Below are positions 49,775-58,983 of a stretch of 64,000 nt of DNA, in pieces. Origin of the DNA: Maritimibacter sp. HL-12 (GTDB taxonomy: Bacteria; Pseudomonadota; Alphaproteobacteria; Rhodobacterales; Rhodobacteraceae). The stretch is from positions 1,072,122 through 1,136,121 of the forward strand of contig NZ_FXBQ01000001.1 in the NCBI RefSeq assembly GCF_900177545.1. Reading direction: 5' to 3'. A program made the translations under genes and the position numbers. The notes under the pieces are model-generated. The model ran no database searches. It saw nothing but the letters and a program-made list of their open reading frames with translations, and was not told the DNA's origin. The first letter of the stretch is position 1. Each line of letters opens with the position of its first letter.

Positions 49775-49858
49775 GGAAAACGCGACACCTGAGGTGCACC
49801 CTGCCCGGCAGAAGCCAGGCAAACTTGGCATGACTGCTTTCAAGAAGAGAGGCGCGCT

Positions 49859-50698
49859 ATGGCCTACCGGACGATTACCACGGTTTTGACCGACCCCGAC
49901 CTGAACGCCTCGGCCCTCAAGGCCGCTATGGATATGGCCCGCCGTGAGCAGGCGCATCTTGACGTGCTCTGCCTCGGTCTCGACCGGACCCAGCCCGGCT
50001 TCTACTACGCCGGCGCCAACGCAATGGTCGTACAAGACAACCTCACCCAGGCCCGCGAAGACTCGGCGCGGCTTGAGGAATATGCCCGCGACATGTTGAA
50101 AGGCGTTGATTTCAACTGGTCCGCAACGGGTATCTCGGCGCAGATGGTCGCTTTGACCGGGCTCATCGCTCACCGCACCCGATTTTCCGATCTCGTGATT
50201 CTCCCCCGTCCCTACGGCACCGGGCGCGGCCATGATTGCGAGGCGATCACCGAGGCGGCGATGTTCGACGGTGATGTTCCGGTGCTGATCCAGCCCGATG
50301 GTGTGGATCTGCCGGAACGAATCAACACCGTGCTTCTGGCATGGAACGAAAGCACCGAGGCGATGCGCGCGGTGCGGGCGGCCCTGCCACTGCTGCAACA
50401 AGCCGAAACCGTGAACATCGCCATCGTCGATCCGCCGCAGCACGGCCCCGAGCGCTCGGATCCGGGTGGATCGTTGAGCCAGATGCTGAGTCGGCACGGG
50501 GTGCGCCCCGAAGTGTCGGTCTTGTCGAAAACCATGCCGCGGGTCTGCGATGTCTTGCTACGCCACGCCAAGGACATCGACGCCGATGCCATCGTCATGG
50601 GGGCCTACGGGCATTCGCGGTTCCGCGAATCGATTCTCGGCGGCGCAACCCGCCACATGCTGGAACTGGCAGAGGTGCCGGTGCTCATGGCGCACTAG
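49859..50698 (+). CDS. Universal stress protein, two UspA domains
   Basis: 279 aa tandem UspA protein. The first domain (about 1-150) is degenerate at its ATP loop. The second ends with [22 protein letters not shown], the intact G-x2-G-x9-G(S/T) nucleotide motif. AGAGAGGCGCGCT precedes the start. It is divergent from ccoN, with an FNR-like box, so expression at low oxygen is likely. The biochemical role is unknown, as for most Usp proteins. Confidence 0.9.
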   Translation: MAYRTITTVLTDPDLNASALKAAMDMARREQAHLDVLCLGLDRTQPGFYYAGANAMVVQDNLTQAREDSARLEEYARDMLKGVDFNWSATGISAQMVALTGLIAHRTRFSDLVILPRPYGTGRGHDCEAITEAAMFDGDVPVLIQPDGVDLPERINTVLLAWNESTEAMRAVRAALPLLQQAETVNIAIVDPPQHGPERSDPGGSLSQMLSRHGVRPEVSVLSKTMPRVCDVLLRHAKDIDADAIVMGAYGHSRFRESILGGATRHMLELAEVPVLMAH

Positions 50699-50723
50699 AA
50701 ACCCGGGTTCCCTGACGGACTGG

Positions 50724-50750
50724 CCGGGGCCTCGTGCCCCGGTTTTTTTT
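50724..50750 (+). terminator. Rho-independent terminator of the universal stress protein gene
   Basis: CCGGGGC and GCCCCGG with the loop CTCGT, directly followed by eight T. A textbook terminator 25 bp after the stop. Confidence 0.95.
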
Positions 50751-50872
50751 CTGTCGACCCCGGTGCGCCGCGTTCTCGGCAGCGCGCATGAAAGCCCCAC
50801 CTTGCCCGGCGGCCGCCCCTGCGGGCCGGAGGGCTCATCGGTTGCCCAACACCATTCACCCGGGGTTGGGAT

Positions 50873-52630
50873 TTACAGGGAAAATGCCCCCAGCGGATAA
50901 TACCGCACCAGGTCACCCGCCTTGATTTCCCGCGCGTCCTCGTCGATCTCCACAAGGCCTTTTGCCCAGGCCAGGCTGGAGATCATCCCCGAACTGTCGG
51001 ACCGGAATAGCTCTGCCCGGCCTTCCGCCGTGAGCCGGGCGCGCAGAAACTCGCGTCGCCCTGCGCGCTTGGTCATCGCGAAAGCGGCCGGAACGCTGAA
51101 CCCCTGCGCGTCGAGCCAGTCGCCGCCCGCAAGCACGGAAAGCGCCGGCCGGGCAAACAGCAGCGCGGTGACGAAGGCCGAAACCGGGTTCCCCGGCAGG
51201 CCGAACAGCGGCAGCCCGCGCCAGTCGCCCAGCAGGAGCGGCTTGCCCGGCTTCAGCGCCACGCGCCACTGCGCCACCCGCCCCTCGCTGCCCAGAAGCG
51301 CCGAAACGTGATCTTCCTCCCCCGCCGATGCCCCGCCCGAGGTTAGCAGAACGTCCACCGCCGCAGCCGCCTTGTCGAAGGTTGCACGCAGGGTATCGCG
51401 ATCGTCGGGCACGTGGCCGAGATCGACGGCATCGTGGCCCCAACGCCCGACAAGCGCCAGGAGCATCGGGCGGTTGGCGTCGAAGGTTCGGGCCGGATCG
51501 AGGGTGCTGCCCGGCGCGGCGAGTTCGTCGCCGGTCGAAAGCACGCCGACGCGCAACCGCTTGCGCACCGAAACCTCGCCAATCCCGAGCGCCGCGAGCA
51601 ACCCGATCTCGCCGGGGCCGAGTCGCGTGCCCGCCGCGAGTGCCACCGCGCCTTGCGCCACGTCCTCGCCCTTTGCCCTTGTATTGGCCGCAGGGGTAAC
51701 GGCGCTGTCAAAGCGCAGAACCCCGCCTTCCGCCCGGGCGCGTTCCTGCATCACGACGGTATCGGCCCCGTCCGGCATCAGCGCGCCGGTGAGGATTTTC
51801 ACCGCGTGTCCGGGCGGCACCTTCCCGGCATAAGGAGCCCCGGCAGCCGAGCGGCCCTCCACCAGCGCAAGCGTCGCCTCACCCGACTCCGGCAACGAGG
51901 CATGCGCAAAGGCGAACCCGTCCATTGCCGAGTTGGTCGCCGGCGGATTGGCCCGCTCGGCGACGGCATCCGCAGCGAGAATGCGCCCGGCAGCCTCGTT
52001 CAGAGCGAGGGTTTCGCGGCCCGTCACCGATGACAGCGCGCCCCGAAGCAGCGCCTGCGCCGCATCAACGCTGGCCATGCCCTTCAACGCGGGCGGCTCG
52101 AAACAGGCCGCACCGGCGCCTTCGGGGGCTCGCACCGCGAGCCCGGTTTCGGCAAGGATGAAATCGACGATGGCCTGCGTGTCGTTCAGATCGAGCAGCG
52201 GCACGGGCAGCCCTTCGAGTTCCTGATCGCAAGCCACGGCGTGCACCGTGGGATCGTCGGGCTGGATCAGGCTGCGGCCCTCGCCTTCGCGAAACACCTC
52301 CACTTTCGGATGGGAATCGCGCTTGTAGCCCTCGACCAGCACCAGATCGACCGGCGCGAGCTTGGCGAGAACCTCCGCCAGCGGCGGTTCGGCCGCGTCG
52401 CCCAACTCGTGCAGCAACGCCCAGCGCGTGTGCGAGGCAAGCAGAACCTCGCGGGCCCCCGCCGCGCGATGACGAAAGCTGTCCTTGCCCGGTTGATCGA
52501 GATCGAAACGGTGATGGGTGTGCTTGACGGTCGAGACGGTGAAGCCACGCGCCCGCACCTCGGCCACGAGCCGTTCCATCAGGCCGGTCTTGCCGGCGTT
52601 CTTCCAGCCGATCACGCCGTAGAGTCTCAT
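50873..52630 (-). CDS. Fused MobB-MoeA molybdenum cofactor protein
   Basis: 585 aa with two domains. Residues 1 to about 165 are MobB, with the P-loop GWKNAGKTGLM and the VEGYKRD block; MobB is a GTPase adaptor of guanylation. From about 180 to the end is MoeA, with NSAMDGFAF, TGALMPDGADTVV, GGASAGEEDHV and GLPGNPVSAFV, which inserts Mo into adenylylated molybdopterin. The two are normally separate genes. It overlaps mobA by 4 bp, so a Mo-bis-MGD route is likely, serving DMSO-reductase-type enzymes encoded elsewhere. Confidence 0.93.
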   Translation of the reverse strand: MRLYGVIGWKNAGKTGLMERLVAEVRARGFTVSTVKHTHHRFDLDQPGKDSFRHRAAGAREVLLASHTRWALLHELGDAAEPPLAEVLAKLAPVDLVLVEGYKRDSHPKVEVFREGEGRSLIQPDDPTVHAVACDQELEGLPVPLLDLNDTQAIVDFILAETGLAVRAPEGAGAACFEPPALKGMASVDAAQALLRGALSSVTGRETLALNEAAGRILAADAVAERANPPATNSAMDGFAFAHASLPESGEATLALVEGRSAAGAPYAGKVPPGHAVKILTGALMPDGADTVVMQERARAEGGVLRFDSAVTPAANTRAKGEDVAQGAVALAAGTRLGPGEIGLLAALGIGEVSVRKRLRVGVLSTGDELAAPGSTLDPARTFDANRPMLLALVGRWGHDAVDLGHVPDDRDTLRATFDKAAAAVDVLLTSGGASAGEEDHVSALLGSEGRVAQWRVALKPGKPLLLGDWRGLPLFGLPGNPVSAFVTALLFARPALSVLAGGDWLDAQGFSVPAAFAMTKRAGRREFLRARLTAEGRAELFRSDSSGMISSLAWAKGLVEIDEDAREIKAGDLVRYYPLGAFSL

Positions 52631-53241
52631 GCGCCTTCTCCTGTCAGAAGCTGTTCCGCCCTCGCAAGATCGTCCGGGGTATTGATGTTGAAGAACGGAT
52701 CAAAGGGCGTGTCGTCGAACTGCACCCGCCGCGCGCCCATGCTCTCGGCCCATGCCCCGACCCTGCGCACGCCCCCGGCGAGATCGCGCGCAAGTGCCCT
52801 GCGCAGCGAGACGGGCCATAGCCCGAAGGTCGGATGCATGCCCGTGGCGGTGGCGGCAAGCGCGATGGTATCATCGCCCGCCACGGCGGCACCGAGCCGG
52901 GCAACGAGGTCTTCGGGCAGGAACGGGGTATCCGCGGCTGCGGTCACGATCCGCGCGGCCCCCTGCTTCGCAGCCCATTCCAGCCCGGCAAGCACGCCCG
53001 CCAGCGGACCGGGATACTCCGGCACCGGATCGGCGATCACCGGCAAACCGAAATCCGCAAAGCGCGCCGGATCACCGTTGGCATTGAGCATGATCGCCGA
53101 AACCTGCGGCCGCAGACGCGCGATCACGCGGGCGAGCATCGGCCGCCCGCCCAGCGTCAGCAGGGCCTTGTCGCCACCGCCCATCCGGGTGGCCAGACCA
53201 CCCGCGAGGATCACGCCCAATGTTGCCTTGGTCGATTGCAT
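52627..53241 (-). CDS. mobA: Molybdenum cofactor guanylyltransferase MobA
   Basis: 204 aa nucleotidyltransferase that attaches GMP to molybdopterin. The N-terminal LAGGLATRMGGGDKALL is the family signature, and PEYPGPLAGVLAGLEWA and AAADTPFLPEDLV complete the substrate site. The start at 53241 is chosen by homology; in-frame ATGs at 53265 and 53274 are possible. It overlaps the mobB-moeA fusion by 4 bp and is divergent from azlC. Confidence 0.93.
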   Translation of the reverse strand: MQSTKATLGVILAGGLATRMGGGDKALLTLGGRPMLARVIARLRPQVSAIMLNANGDPARFADFGLPVIADPVPEYPGPLAGVLAGLEWAAKQGAARIVTAAADTPFLPEDLVARLGAAVAGDDTIALAATATGMHPTFGLWPVSLRRALARDLAGGVRRVGAWAESMGARRVQFDDTPFDPFFNINTPDDLARAEQLLTGEGA

Positions 53242-53289
53242 CCGGCGAATTATCCCCTTACCCATGCGGCCCACAACCTAGGACCAACG

Positions 53290-54000
53290 ATGCCCCGCTC
53301 CAACCCGAAATCGCTCGTCTGGCTCGGCGCGCGCGACGGCGCGCCGTTCATGCTCGTGATCGTGCCCTTCGCGCTCCTGTTCGGCGTGGTGGCAACCGAG
53401 GCCGGGCTGAATATCGCCGAGGTCATGGGCATGTCGGTGCTGGTGATCGCGGGCGCGGCGCAGTTCGCGGCGCTGCAACAGATGGTAGGGGACGCGCCGG
53501 TGCTGATGGTGCTTGCCACTGCGCTGGCGGTCAACTTGCGGATGGCGATGTATTCCGCCTCCTTGACGCCCTACCTCGGTGCCGCGCCGCTCTGGAAACG
53601 CGCCTTCGCCTCCTACCTGATGGTTGATCAATCCTACATGCTCAGCATCGCGAAATACGAGACCGAACCGGCGATGACGCTCTCGGAGCGGCTGCGCTAC
53701 TACTTTGGAACGATGATGCTGATCGGGCCGATGTGGTATGTGGCGAGCTTCGTCGGAGCGGTCGTCGGCAAGGCGATCCCGCCCGAGTTCGCGCTCGATT
53801 TCGCGGTGCCGATCACCTTCCTCGCGATGATCGCGCCGATGCTGCGCACACTGGCCCACGTCGCCGCGGCGGCCACCTCGGTGGTCGTCGCCCTCGTGCT
53901 GGCCGGGCTGCCCTACGGTGCCGGGCTTCTCGTCGCCGCCGCGCTGGCGATGGCGGTCGGTGCCGGTGTTGAGGTCGCGATGCAGAGGGCCCGGACATGA
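53290..54000 (+). CDS. azlC: AzlC-family branched-chain amino acid exporter subunit
   Basis: 236 aa with about six hydrophobic helices. FGVVATEAGLNIAEVMGMSVLVIAGAAQFAALQ corresponds to the AzlC signature region. It forms a two-component exporter with AzlD, whose gene overlaps its stop by 4 bp. The start at 53290 is short of the larger open frame that runs antisense to mobA. Substrates in relatives are branched-chain amino acids or analogues. Confidence 0.9.
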   Translation: MPRSNPKSLVWLGARDGAPFMLVIVPFALLFGVVATEAGLNIAEVMGMSVLVIAGAAQFAALQQMVGDAPVLMVLATALAVNLRMAMYSASLTPYLGAAPLWKRAFASYLMVDQSYMLSIAKYETEPAMTLSERLRYYFGTMMLIGPMWYVASFVGAVVGKAIPPEFALDFAVPITFLAMIAPMLRTLAHVAAAATSVVVALVLAGLPYGAGLLVAAALAMAVGAGVEVAMQRART

Positions 54001-54326
54001 ACCTGAGCACGGTTGAGATCTGGACGGTGATCGCCGGCCTCGCGATCGGCACCTTCCTGATCCGGTTCTCGTTTCTCGGCATCGTCGGCAACCGGCCGCT
54101 GCCGGCCTGGCTGTTGCGGCTGTTGCGCTACACGCCGGTGGCGGTGCTGCCCGGCCTCGTCGCACCGCTGGTGCTCTGGCCCGCGGCAACCGGCGGCGTG
54201 CCCGATGCCGCCCGCCTGCTCGCCGCCCTCGCCACTCTGGGGATCGGGCTGGCCGTGCGCAACACGCTCTTCGCCATCATCGGCGGCGCGGCCACGCTCT
54301 ACACCATGCTGTGGCTGCTGGGCTGA
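53997..54326 (+). CDS. azlD: AzlD-family transporter subunit
   Basis: 109 aa with three to four hydrophobic helices. FLIRFSFLGIVGNRPLPAWLLRLLRYTPVAVLP is the AzlD pattern. It overlaps azlC (ATGA) and ends 2 bp before the convergent M24 gene. Confidence 0.9.
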   Translation: MNLSTVEIWTVIAGLAIGTFLIRFSFLGIVGNRPLPAWLLRLLRYTPVAVLPGLVAPLVLWPAATGGVPDAARLLAALATLGIGLAVRNTLFAIIGGAATLYTMLWLLG

Positions 54327-54328
54327 GC

Positions 54329-55579
54329 TCAGGCCAGAAGGGCGGCTTCAAAGGGGAAGCGTGACAAGAGCTCCGTGCCTGTTTCGGTCACGACGAGCTG
54401 TTGTTCGAGCTTCACCCCTTCGCTGCCGTCCTGCGCGCCGATGTAGCTTTCCACGCAAAGCACCATGCCGGGCACGATCTCGCCATCATAGCCCGCGTTC
54501 GGAAAGTCGCCGTGGTGGTAGAGATAGGGGTATTCCCCGGTCATCCCGCAGCCGTGGGCAGACAGGTAATAGCGGTTGGCGTGGTATCTCTCGGGAATGT
54601 CCCAGGCCCGCTGCGCGTAGTCCCGAAACGACAGCCCGGGCCGGATGATGCCGATGTTGTGGTGCACCTGCTCGTGCGCCAGCTTGTAAAGCTCGCGTTG
54701 CGACGGCGTGGGCATCGCCGGCCCGGCGTGGAAGGTGCGCGAGAAATCCGCGTAGTAGCCATGAACCCCGACCACGTCGGTGTCGAGCGCGACCAGTTCG
54801 TTCGGACCGATCACCTTGTCACCGGCTTCCTGGAACCACGGGTTGGTCCGCTCGCCGGCACTGAGCAGGCGTGTTTCGACGTAATCGGCATTTTGCGCGA
54901 TCACCGACTGGTGCAGCACCGACCAAAGCTCGGCCTCGGTAAGCCCCGGGCGGATCGCCTCGCGCAAGCGGCCCACGGCCACTTCGGTGGCGCGCAGTGA
55001 GGCCACGACGCATTTGAGTTCCTCGGTCGATTTCACCGACCGCGCCATCTCGACCGGCTCCTGCGCATCGACAAGCTGGATGCCCTCGGCGGCAAGCGCG
55101 AGCACCACGCCGGCATTGAGCCGCTCGATCCCGACCTTCGCCCCCGGCCCGCCGGTCAACTCCGCCAGCAACCCGGCCATCTCCCGCGCCCAGACCCGCT
55201 CGCGCCGGGCGATCTCCGGTCCTGCCGCGACGAAACTCGCGGTCGATGCCGGGCGCACCTCGTCGACCGTCTCGAAGCCCGCCGCGAGATGTTCGCAGCC
55301 GGTGAACTCGAACAGGATCGCGCGGTCCGCGGTCATCACGAGATAGCGCGAGGGTGTGTTGCGCGACGAGAAAACCTGCATGTTGCGGGTGCCGGTGGCG
55401 TACCGGATGTTGACCGGGTCGGACAGGATCACGGCGTCGATCCCCCGCGCGGCCATCTCGGCGCGCACCCGCCCCTGGCGCCAGGCCCGCACCGCCACAT
55501 GGTCGATCCCGTCGCCCTCGGTGCTGCGATCAAACTGTGACAGGCCTGCACGCTCCGCGTGCCAGTCGAATTCGTTCAT
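54329..55579 (-). CDS. DddP-like M24 family protein lacking the DddP catalytic Asp
   Basis: 416 aa creatinase/aminopeptidase-P fold. A DddP-like N-terminus is followed by the metal site D266, D268, D278 (LDTDVVGVHGYYAD), H342 (AHGCGM), E377 (CVES) and E392 (KLEQ). The spacing equals that of the DMSP lyase DddP ligands as I remember them (D295, D297, D307, H371, E406, E421). DddP carries a catalytic Asp six residues after that His; here the position is Gly (HGCGMTGEYP). It may be a paralogue with another substrate or a true peptidase. It is 26 bp downstream of accA. Confidence 0.85.
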   Translation of the reverse strand: MNEFDWHAERAGLSQFDRSTEGDGIDHVAVRAWRQGRVRAEMAARGIDAVILSDPVNIRYATGTRNMQVFSSRNTPSRYLVMTADRAILFEFTGCEHLAAGFETVDEVRPASTASFVAAGPEIARRERVWAREMAGLLAELTGGPGAKVGIERLNAGVVLALAAEGIQLVDAQEPVEMARSVKSTEELKCVVASLRATEVAVGRLREAIRPGLTEAELWSVLHQSVIAQNADYVETRLLSAGERTNPWFQEAGDKVIGPNELVALDTDVVGVHGYYADFSRTFHAGPAMPTPSQRELYKLAHEQVHHNIGIIRPGLSFRDYAQRAWDIPERYHANRYYLSAHGCGMTGEYPYLYHHGDFPNAGYDGEIVPGMVLCVESYIGAQDGSEGVKLEQQLVVTETGTELLSRFPFEAALLA

Positions 55580-55605
55580 GCGTTGTCCCCGGTCGCGGTG
55601 ACGCT

Positions 55606-56568
55606 TCAGGCGGCAAGGCCCTTCGATCCCATGTCGAGGTATTTCTTGCGCCGCTCCTTGCGCAGCGCCTCGGGCTTCTTGTCCGAAAGCGCCTTCAACT
55701 CCACCTCCAGCGCCTTGCCGACGGCGCGAATGGTATCGTCGCGGCCGCGTTGCGCGCCGCCGATCGGCTCGGCGATGATCCGGTCGATCACGCCGAGCGC
55801 CTTGAGATCCTGCGCCGTGAGCCGCAGCGCCTCCGCCGCCTCGCGCATCTTCTCGGCATCCTTCCACAGGATCGAGGCACAGCCTTCGGGGCTGATCACC
55901 GAATAGATCGAGTGTTCCAGCATCATCACCGTGTTGCCGGTGGCGAAGGCAACCGCACCACCAGAGCCACCCTCGCCGATGATCACCGAGACCAGCGGCA
56001 CCCGAAGCGCGAGGCACTTCTCGGTCGAGCGCGCGATCGCTTCCGACTGGCCGCGCTCCTCGGCCCCTTTGCCCGGATAGGCACCGGGGGTGTCGACCAG
56101 CGAGATCACCGGCAGGCCGAAACGGTCGGCCATGTCCATCAGACGGATCGCCTTGCGGTATCCCTCGGGTCGCGCCATGCCGAAATTGCGCTCGATCCGG
56201 CTCTTGGTGTCGTGGCCCTTCTCGTGACCGATCACCATGACCGGGGTATCGCCCAACCGGGCGACACCGCCCATCACGGCGTGGTCATCGGCAAAGTTCC
56301 GATCACCCGCAAGCGGGGTGTACTCGGTGAACAGCGCCTCGATGTAGTCGCGGCAATGCGGCCGGTCGGGGTGGCGCGCGACCTGGCATTTACGCCAGGG
56401 TGTCAGATCCTTGTAGAGATCGCGCAGCATCGTCTCGGCCTTGCGGTCAAGCCCGGCGGCCTCCTTCTCGATGTCCATTTCCTCGTTCGCCCGCGCCATC
56501 GCGCGCAGCTCCTCGGCCTTGCCTTCGATCTCGGCCAGCGGCTTTTCGAACTCGAGGTAATTGGTCAT
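55606..56568 (-). CDS. accA: Acetyl-CoA carboxylase carboxyltransferase alpha
   Basis: 320 aa. The N-terminus [14 protein letters not shown] is the usual AccA start; [15 protein letters not shown] is the CoA/carboxybiotin glycine-rich site, and [17 protein letters not shown] is conserved. The start at 56568 is preferred over the longer frame by homology. It works with AccD (not in the window) to carboxylate acetyl-CoA. A gap of 111 bp separates it from the upstream glycosyltransferase. Confidence 0.97.
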   Translation of the reverse strand: MTNYLEFEKPLAEIEGKAEELRAMARANEEMDIEKEAAGLDRKAETMLRDLYKDLTPWRKCQVARHPDRPHCRDYIEALFTEYTPLAGDRNFADDHAVMGGVARLGDTPVMVIGHEKGHDTKSRIERNFGMARPEGYRKAIRLMDMADRFGLPVISLVDTPGAYPGKGAEERGQSEAIARSTEKCLALRVPLVSVIIGEGGSGGAVAFATGNTVMMLEHSIYSVISPEGCASILWKDAEKMREAAEALRLTAQDLKALGVIDRIIAEPIGGAQRGRDDTIRAVGKALEVELKALSDKKPEALRKERRKKYLDMGSKGLAA

Positions 56569-56679
56569 CTTGGCCCCCTGCTGTGCTCGCTGCCGATATA
56601 AGGCTTGGGTTGGGCCGAATGCAACTCGTGATCGGGGAGGGCCCCGCACGCGGCGCAGGGTTCGGGCAGACCTACCGCC

Positions 56680-57981
56680 TCACCGGCCCGGATCATCCGC
56701 CCGCGCCGCCAGCGCCAGGCCGGTCAGCGCCTCTATATCCTCGATTGCCCGCGCGATGCCGTCCTCCGCCCGGATCGCGGTGCCCAGACGGTTGGCGGCG
56801 GCGGCAATCTCCTTGTCTGTGGTGGCTTGCCGCAACGCGGCGGCAAAACCCTGTGCGGTAAGCTTCTTCTGCGGGATCGGCGGCGGGCCGAGGCCGAGCC
56901 GATGCACCTTCGCGCCCCACCAGGGCTGATCGCCGAAGAAGGGCACCACCACCTGTGGCCGCCCGGCCCGGATCGCGGCGGCCGTGGTTCCGGCACCGCC
57001 GTGGTGAACCACGGCGGCCATCCTCGGAAACAGCCAGTCGTGCGGCGCGGTGTCGATCTGAATGATCGTGTCGGGCAGGTCGCCTGGTTCCAGGCCGCCC
57101 CAGCCGGTGGCAAGGATGCCCCTGACCCCGGCCTGTCCAAGCCCCTCCACCACGGTTCGCGCCAACCGCTCGGGCGAGCGCCCGGCCATCGAGCCGAAAC
57201 CGACGTAGACCGGCGGCGGCCCGGCCGCGAGAAAGGCCGCCAGCTCCGGCGGCGGGGTCCTGTCTTCCTCGTCGAGAAACCAGTATCCGCTCATCCGCGC
57301 CCAGTCCGGCCAATCGGACGGCGCCGGCAGAACCCGCGGGCTGACCGCATGCAGAACCGGAATCGGCTGCCCGCTGGATGCGCGCATGAGATCGAAGCGG
57401 CGCTGGTCCGGCAATCCATGGGACGCCCGGGTGGCGCGGACGAAATTCCGCGCCGACCGCCCGAGAAGACCGCTTGCCATCCGGTAGGTCGCCCGGTTCC
57501 ACCAACCGATCCGCAGATCGGGAAAGCTCATCATCGGGGCACTCGCGGTCGGCACGAGAAGCGGCAACAACAGCGCCAGAACGACGGGAACACCGCACTT
57601 CTCGGCGATGGCGGGCGCGGCGTAGGCCTTGGGATGGAACAGGATGAGATCGGGCTCGGCGCTCTCTGCGGCGGCCCAGCAATCCTCGATGATCTCGCGT
57701 TGCATGGGGCCCACTCGCCACAACATGCTGACCATCCGCACCAGCGATTGCAGGGCGTTCTCGCTGTTCTCGATCATTTTCCGGCCGCGCGGCGTATCGA
57801 GCACCGCGAGCAAGGCGTCCGACAAGGGTGCAAAACGCAGGCCATGGCCGGTGACGAACCCGGCAAAGCGGGCGGCGGTGGCGATCGTCACCACATGCCC
57901 GCGCGCTTTCAGACCGCGGCCGAGCGCCACATAGGGCTGAACATCACCGCGCGTGCCATAGCTCAGGATCAGGATATTCAT
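56680..57981 (-). CDS. Glycosyltransferase, MGT/sterol-glucosyltransferase-like (GT1)
   Basis: 433 aa GT-B enzyme. The N-terminus ILILSYGTRGDVQPYVALGRGL is that of UDP-glycosyltransferases acting on sterols, hopanoids or macrolides, and the C-terminal donor site has VVHHGGAGTTAAAIRAGRPQ followed by FFGDQPWW. No membrane helix or signal is evident. The acceptor is unknown; glycosylated lipids or carotenoids are possible. It lies 42 bp after mcl1, probably one transcript. Confidence 0.85.
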   Translation of the reverse strand: MNILILSYGTRGDVQPYVALGRGLKARGHVVTIATAARFAGFVTGHGLRFAPLSDALLAVLDTPRGRKMIENSENALQSLVRMVSMLWRVGPMQREIIEDCWAAAESAEPDLILFHPKAYAAPAIAEKCGVPVVLALLLPLLVPTASAPMMSFPDLRIGWWNRATYRMASGLLGRSARNFVRATRASHGLPDQRRFDLMRASSGQPIPVLHAVSPRVLPAPSDWPDWARMSGYWFLDEEDRTPPPELAAFLAAGPPPVYVGFGSMAGRSPERLARTVVEGLGQAGVRGILATGWGGLEPGDLPDTIIQIDTAPHDWLFPRMAAVVHHGGAGTTAAAIRAGRPQVVVPFFGDQPWWGAKVHRLGLGPPPIPQKKLTAQGFAAALRQATTDKEIAAAANRLGTAIRAEDGIARAIEDIEALTGLALAARADDPGR

Positions 57982-58023
57982 CCGGTCTGAATAGCACGCG
58001 GAAAATCTCCTCGCCAGACAGTC

Positions 58024-58983
58024 TCAGCGCCCGGCGATCAACTCGGCCTGGCGCACGATCACCTCGGCCTGTTTCATGCTGGCGATGTCGATCAGCTTGC
58101 CTTTCCAGGTCGTCGCCCCAAGGCCGTTCTTCTTGGCTTCCTCCATCGCGGCGAGAATCTCGCGCGCCTCTGCAACGGCTTCCTCGGTGGGGGAAAAAAC
58201 CTCGTTGGCGAGCTTCACCTGCTTGGGGTGGATCGCCCATTTGCCAACCATGCCGAGCGTCGCCACCCGGCGGGCATGGGCGATATAGGCGTCATCGTCA
58301 GAGAAATCGCCGAACGGCCCATCGACCGGCAGAACGCCGTGGGTGCGGCAGGCGGCGACGATGGCCGACACCGCGTAATGCCACGGATCGGGATAATCGG
58401 TCTTGCCCTCGTGAATCATGTAGTAATTGGCCTGCGTGCCGCCGATCCCGGTGGTCGCCATGCCCATCGAGGCGGCGAAATCGGCGTAGCCAAGGCTCAT
58501 CGCCTGCATCCGGGGGCTGGCGGCGGCAATCTCCTCGACATGGGCAATACCCGCCGCCGTTTCGATGATCACCTCGAAGCTGATCGGCTTCATCCGCCCC
58601 TTGGCACGCTCCACCGCGGTCACCAGCGCATCGACGGCATAGATGTCCATCGCGTTGCCCACCATCGGGATCATGATCTGGTCGAGCCGGTCGGAGGCGT
58701 TTTCCAGAAGCTCCACCACGTCACGATACCAGTGCGGCGTGTCGAGCCCGTTGATCCGTACCGAGAGATACTTGTCGCCCCAGTCGATCTCGTGGGTGGC
58801 GGCGATGATGTTTGCGCGGGCCTTGTCCTTGTCATCGGGGGCCACACTGTCTTCGAGATCGAGGTTGATCACGTCGGCCGACGAAGCCGCCATTTTCTCG
58901 AACAACTCGGTGCGCGAACCGGGGCCGAACAACTGGCTGCGGTTGGGGCGGGCCGGGGGCGCGGGCTGCGGGCGGAACGACAT
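58024..58983 (-). CDS. mcl1: L-malyl-CoA/beta-methylmalyl-CoA lyase (Mcl1)
   Basis: 319 aa HpcH/HpaI-type lyase. SFRPQPAPPARPNRSQLFGPGSR, NLDLEDSVAPDDK, SFEVIIETAAGIAHVEEIAA and GMVGKWAIHPKQVKLA agree with Rhodobacter Mcl1 as I know it, which cleaves beta-methylmalyl-CoA to glyoxylate and propionyl-CoA and condenses acetyl-CoA with glyoxylate. The start at 58983 follows GGAGG. It completes the ethylmalonyl-CoA steps together with mch and mcl2 at 29-31.7 kb. Confidence 0.95.
   Translation of the reverse strand: MSFRPQPAPPARPNRSQLFGPGSRTELFEKMAASSADVINLDLEDSVAPDDKDKARANIIAATHEIDWGDKYLSVRINGLDTPHWYRDVVELLENASDRLDQIMIPMVGNAMDIYAVDALVTAVERAKGRMKPISFEVIIETAAGIAHVEEIAAASPRMQAMSLGYADFAASMGMATTGIGGTQANYYMIHEGKTDYPDPWHYAVSAIVAACRTHGVLPVDGPFGDFSDDDAYIAHARRVATLGMVGKWAIHPKQVKLANEVFSPTEEAVAEAREILAAMEEAKKNGLGATTWKGKLIDIASMKQAEVIVRQAELIAGR

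Larger units (their letters stand above)
49562..49858. promoter_or_regulatory. Divergent promoter region, ccoN / universal stress protein
   Basis: 297 bp between divergent starts with two FNR-like boxes (listed separately), one suitably placed for each gene. No small gene is seen. Confidence 0.7.

Noticed and set aside
47945-49792. 615-aa plus-strand open frame over ccoN
   Set aside because: Antisense shadow, very rich in His, Arg and Glu; ccoN motifs are intact on the minus strand.
49562-50497. Upstream extension of ccoN to an 843-aa frame
   Set aside because: Runs antisense through the universal stress protein gene; the ATG at 49561 has a good ribosome site and the family N-terminus.
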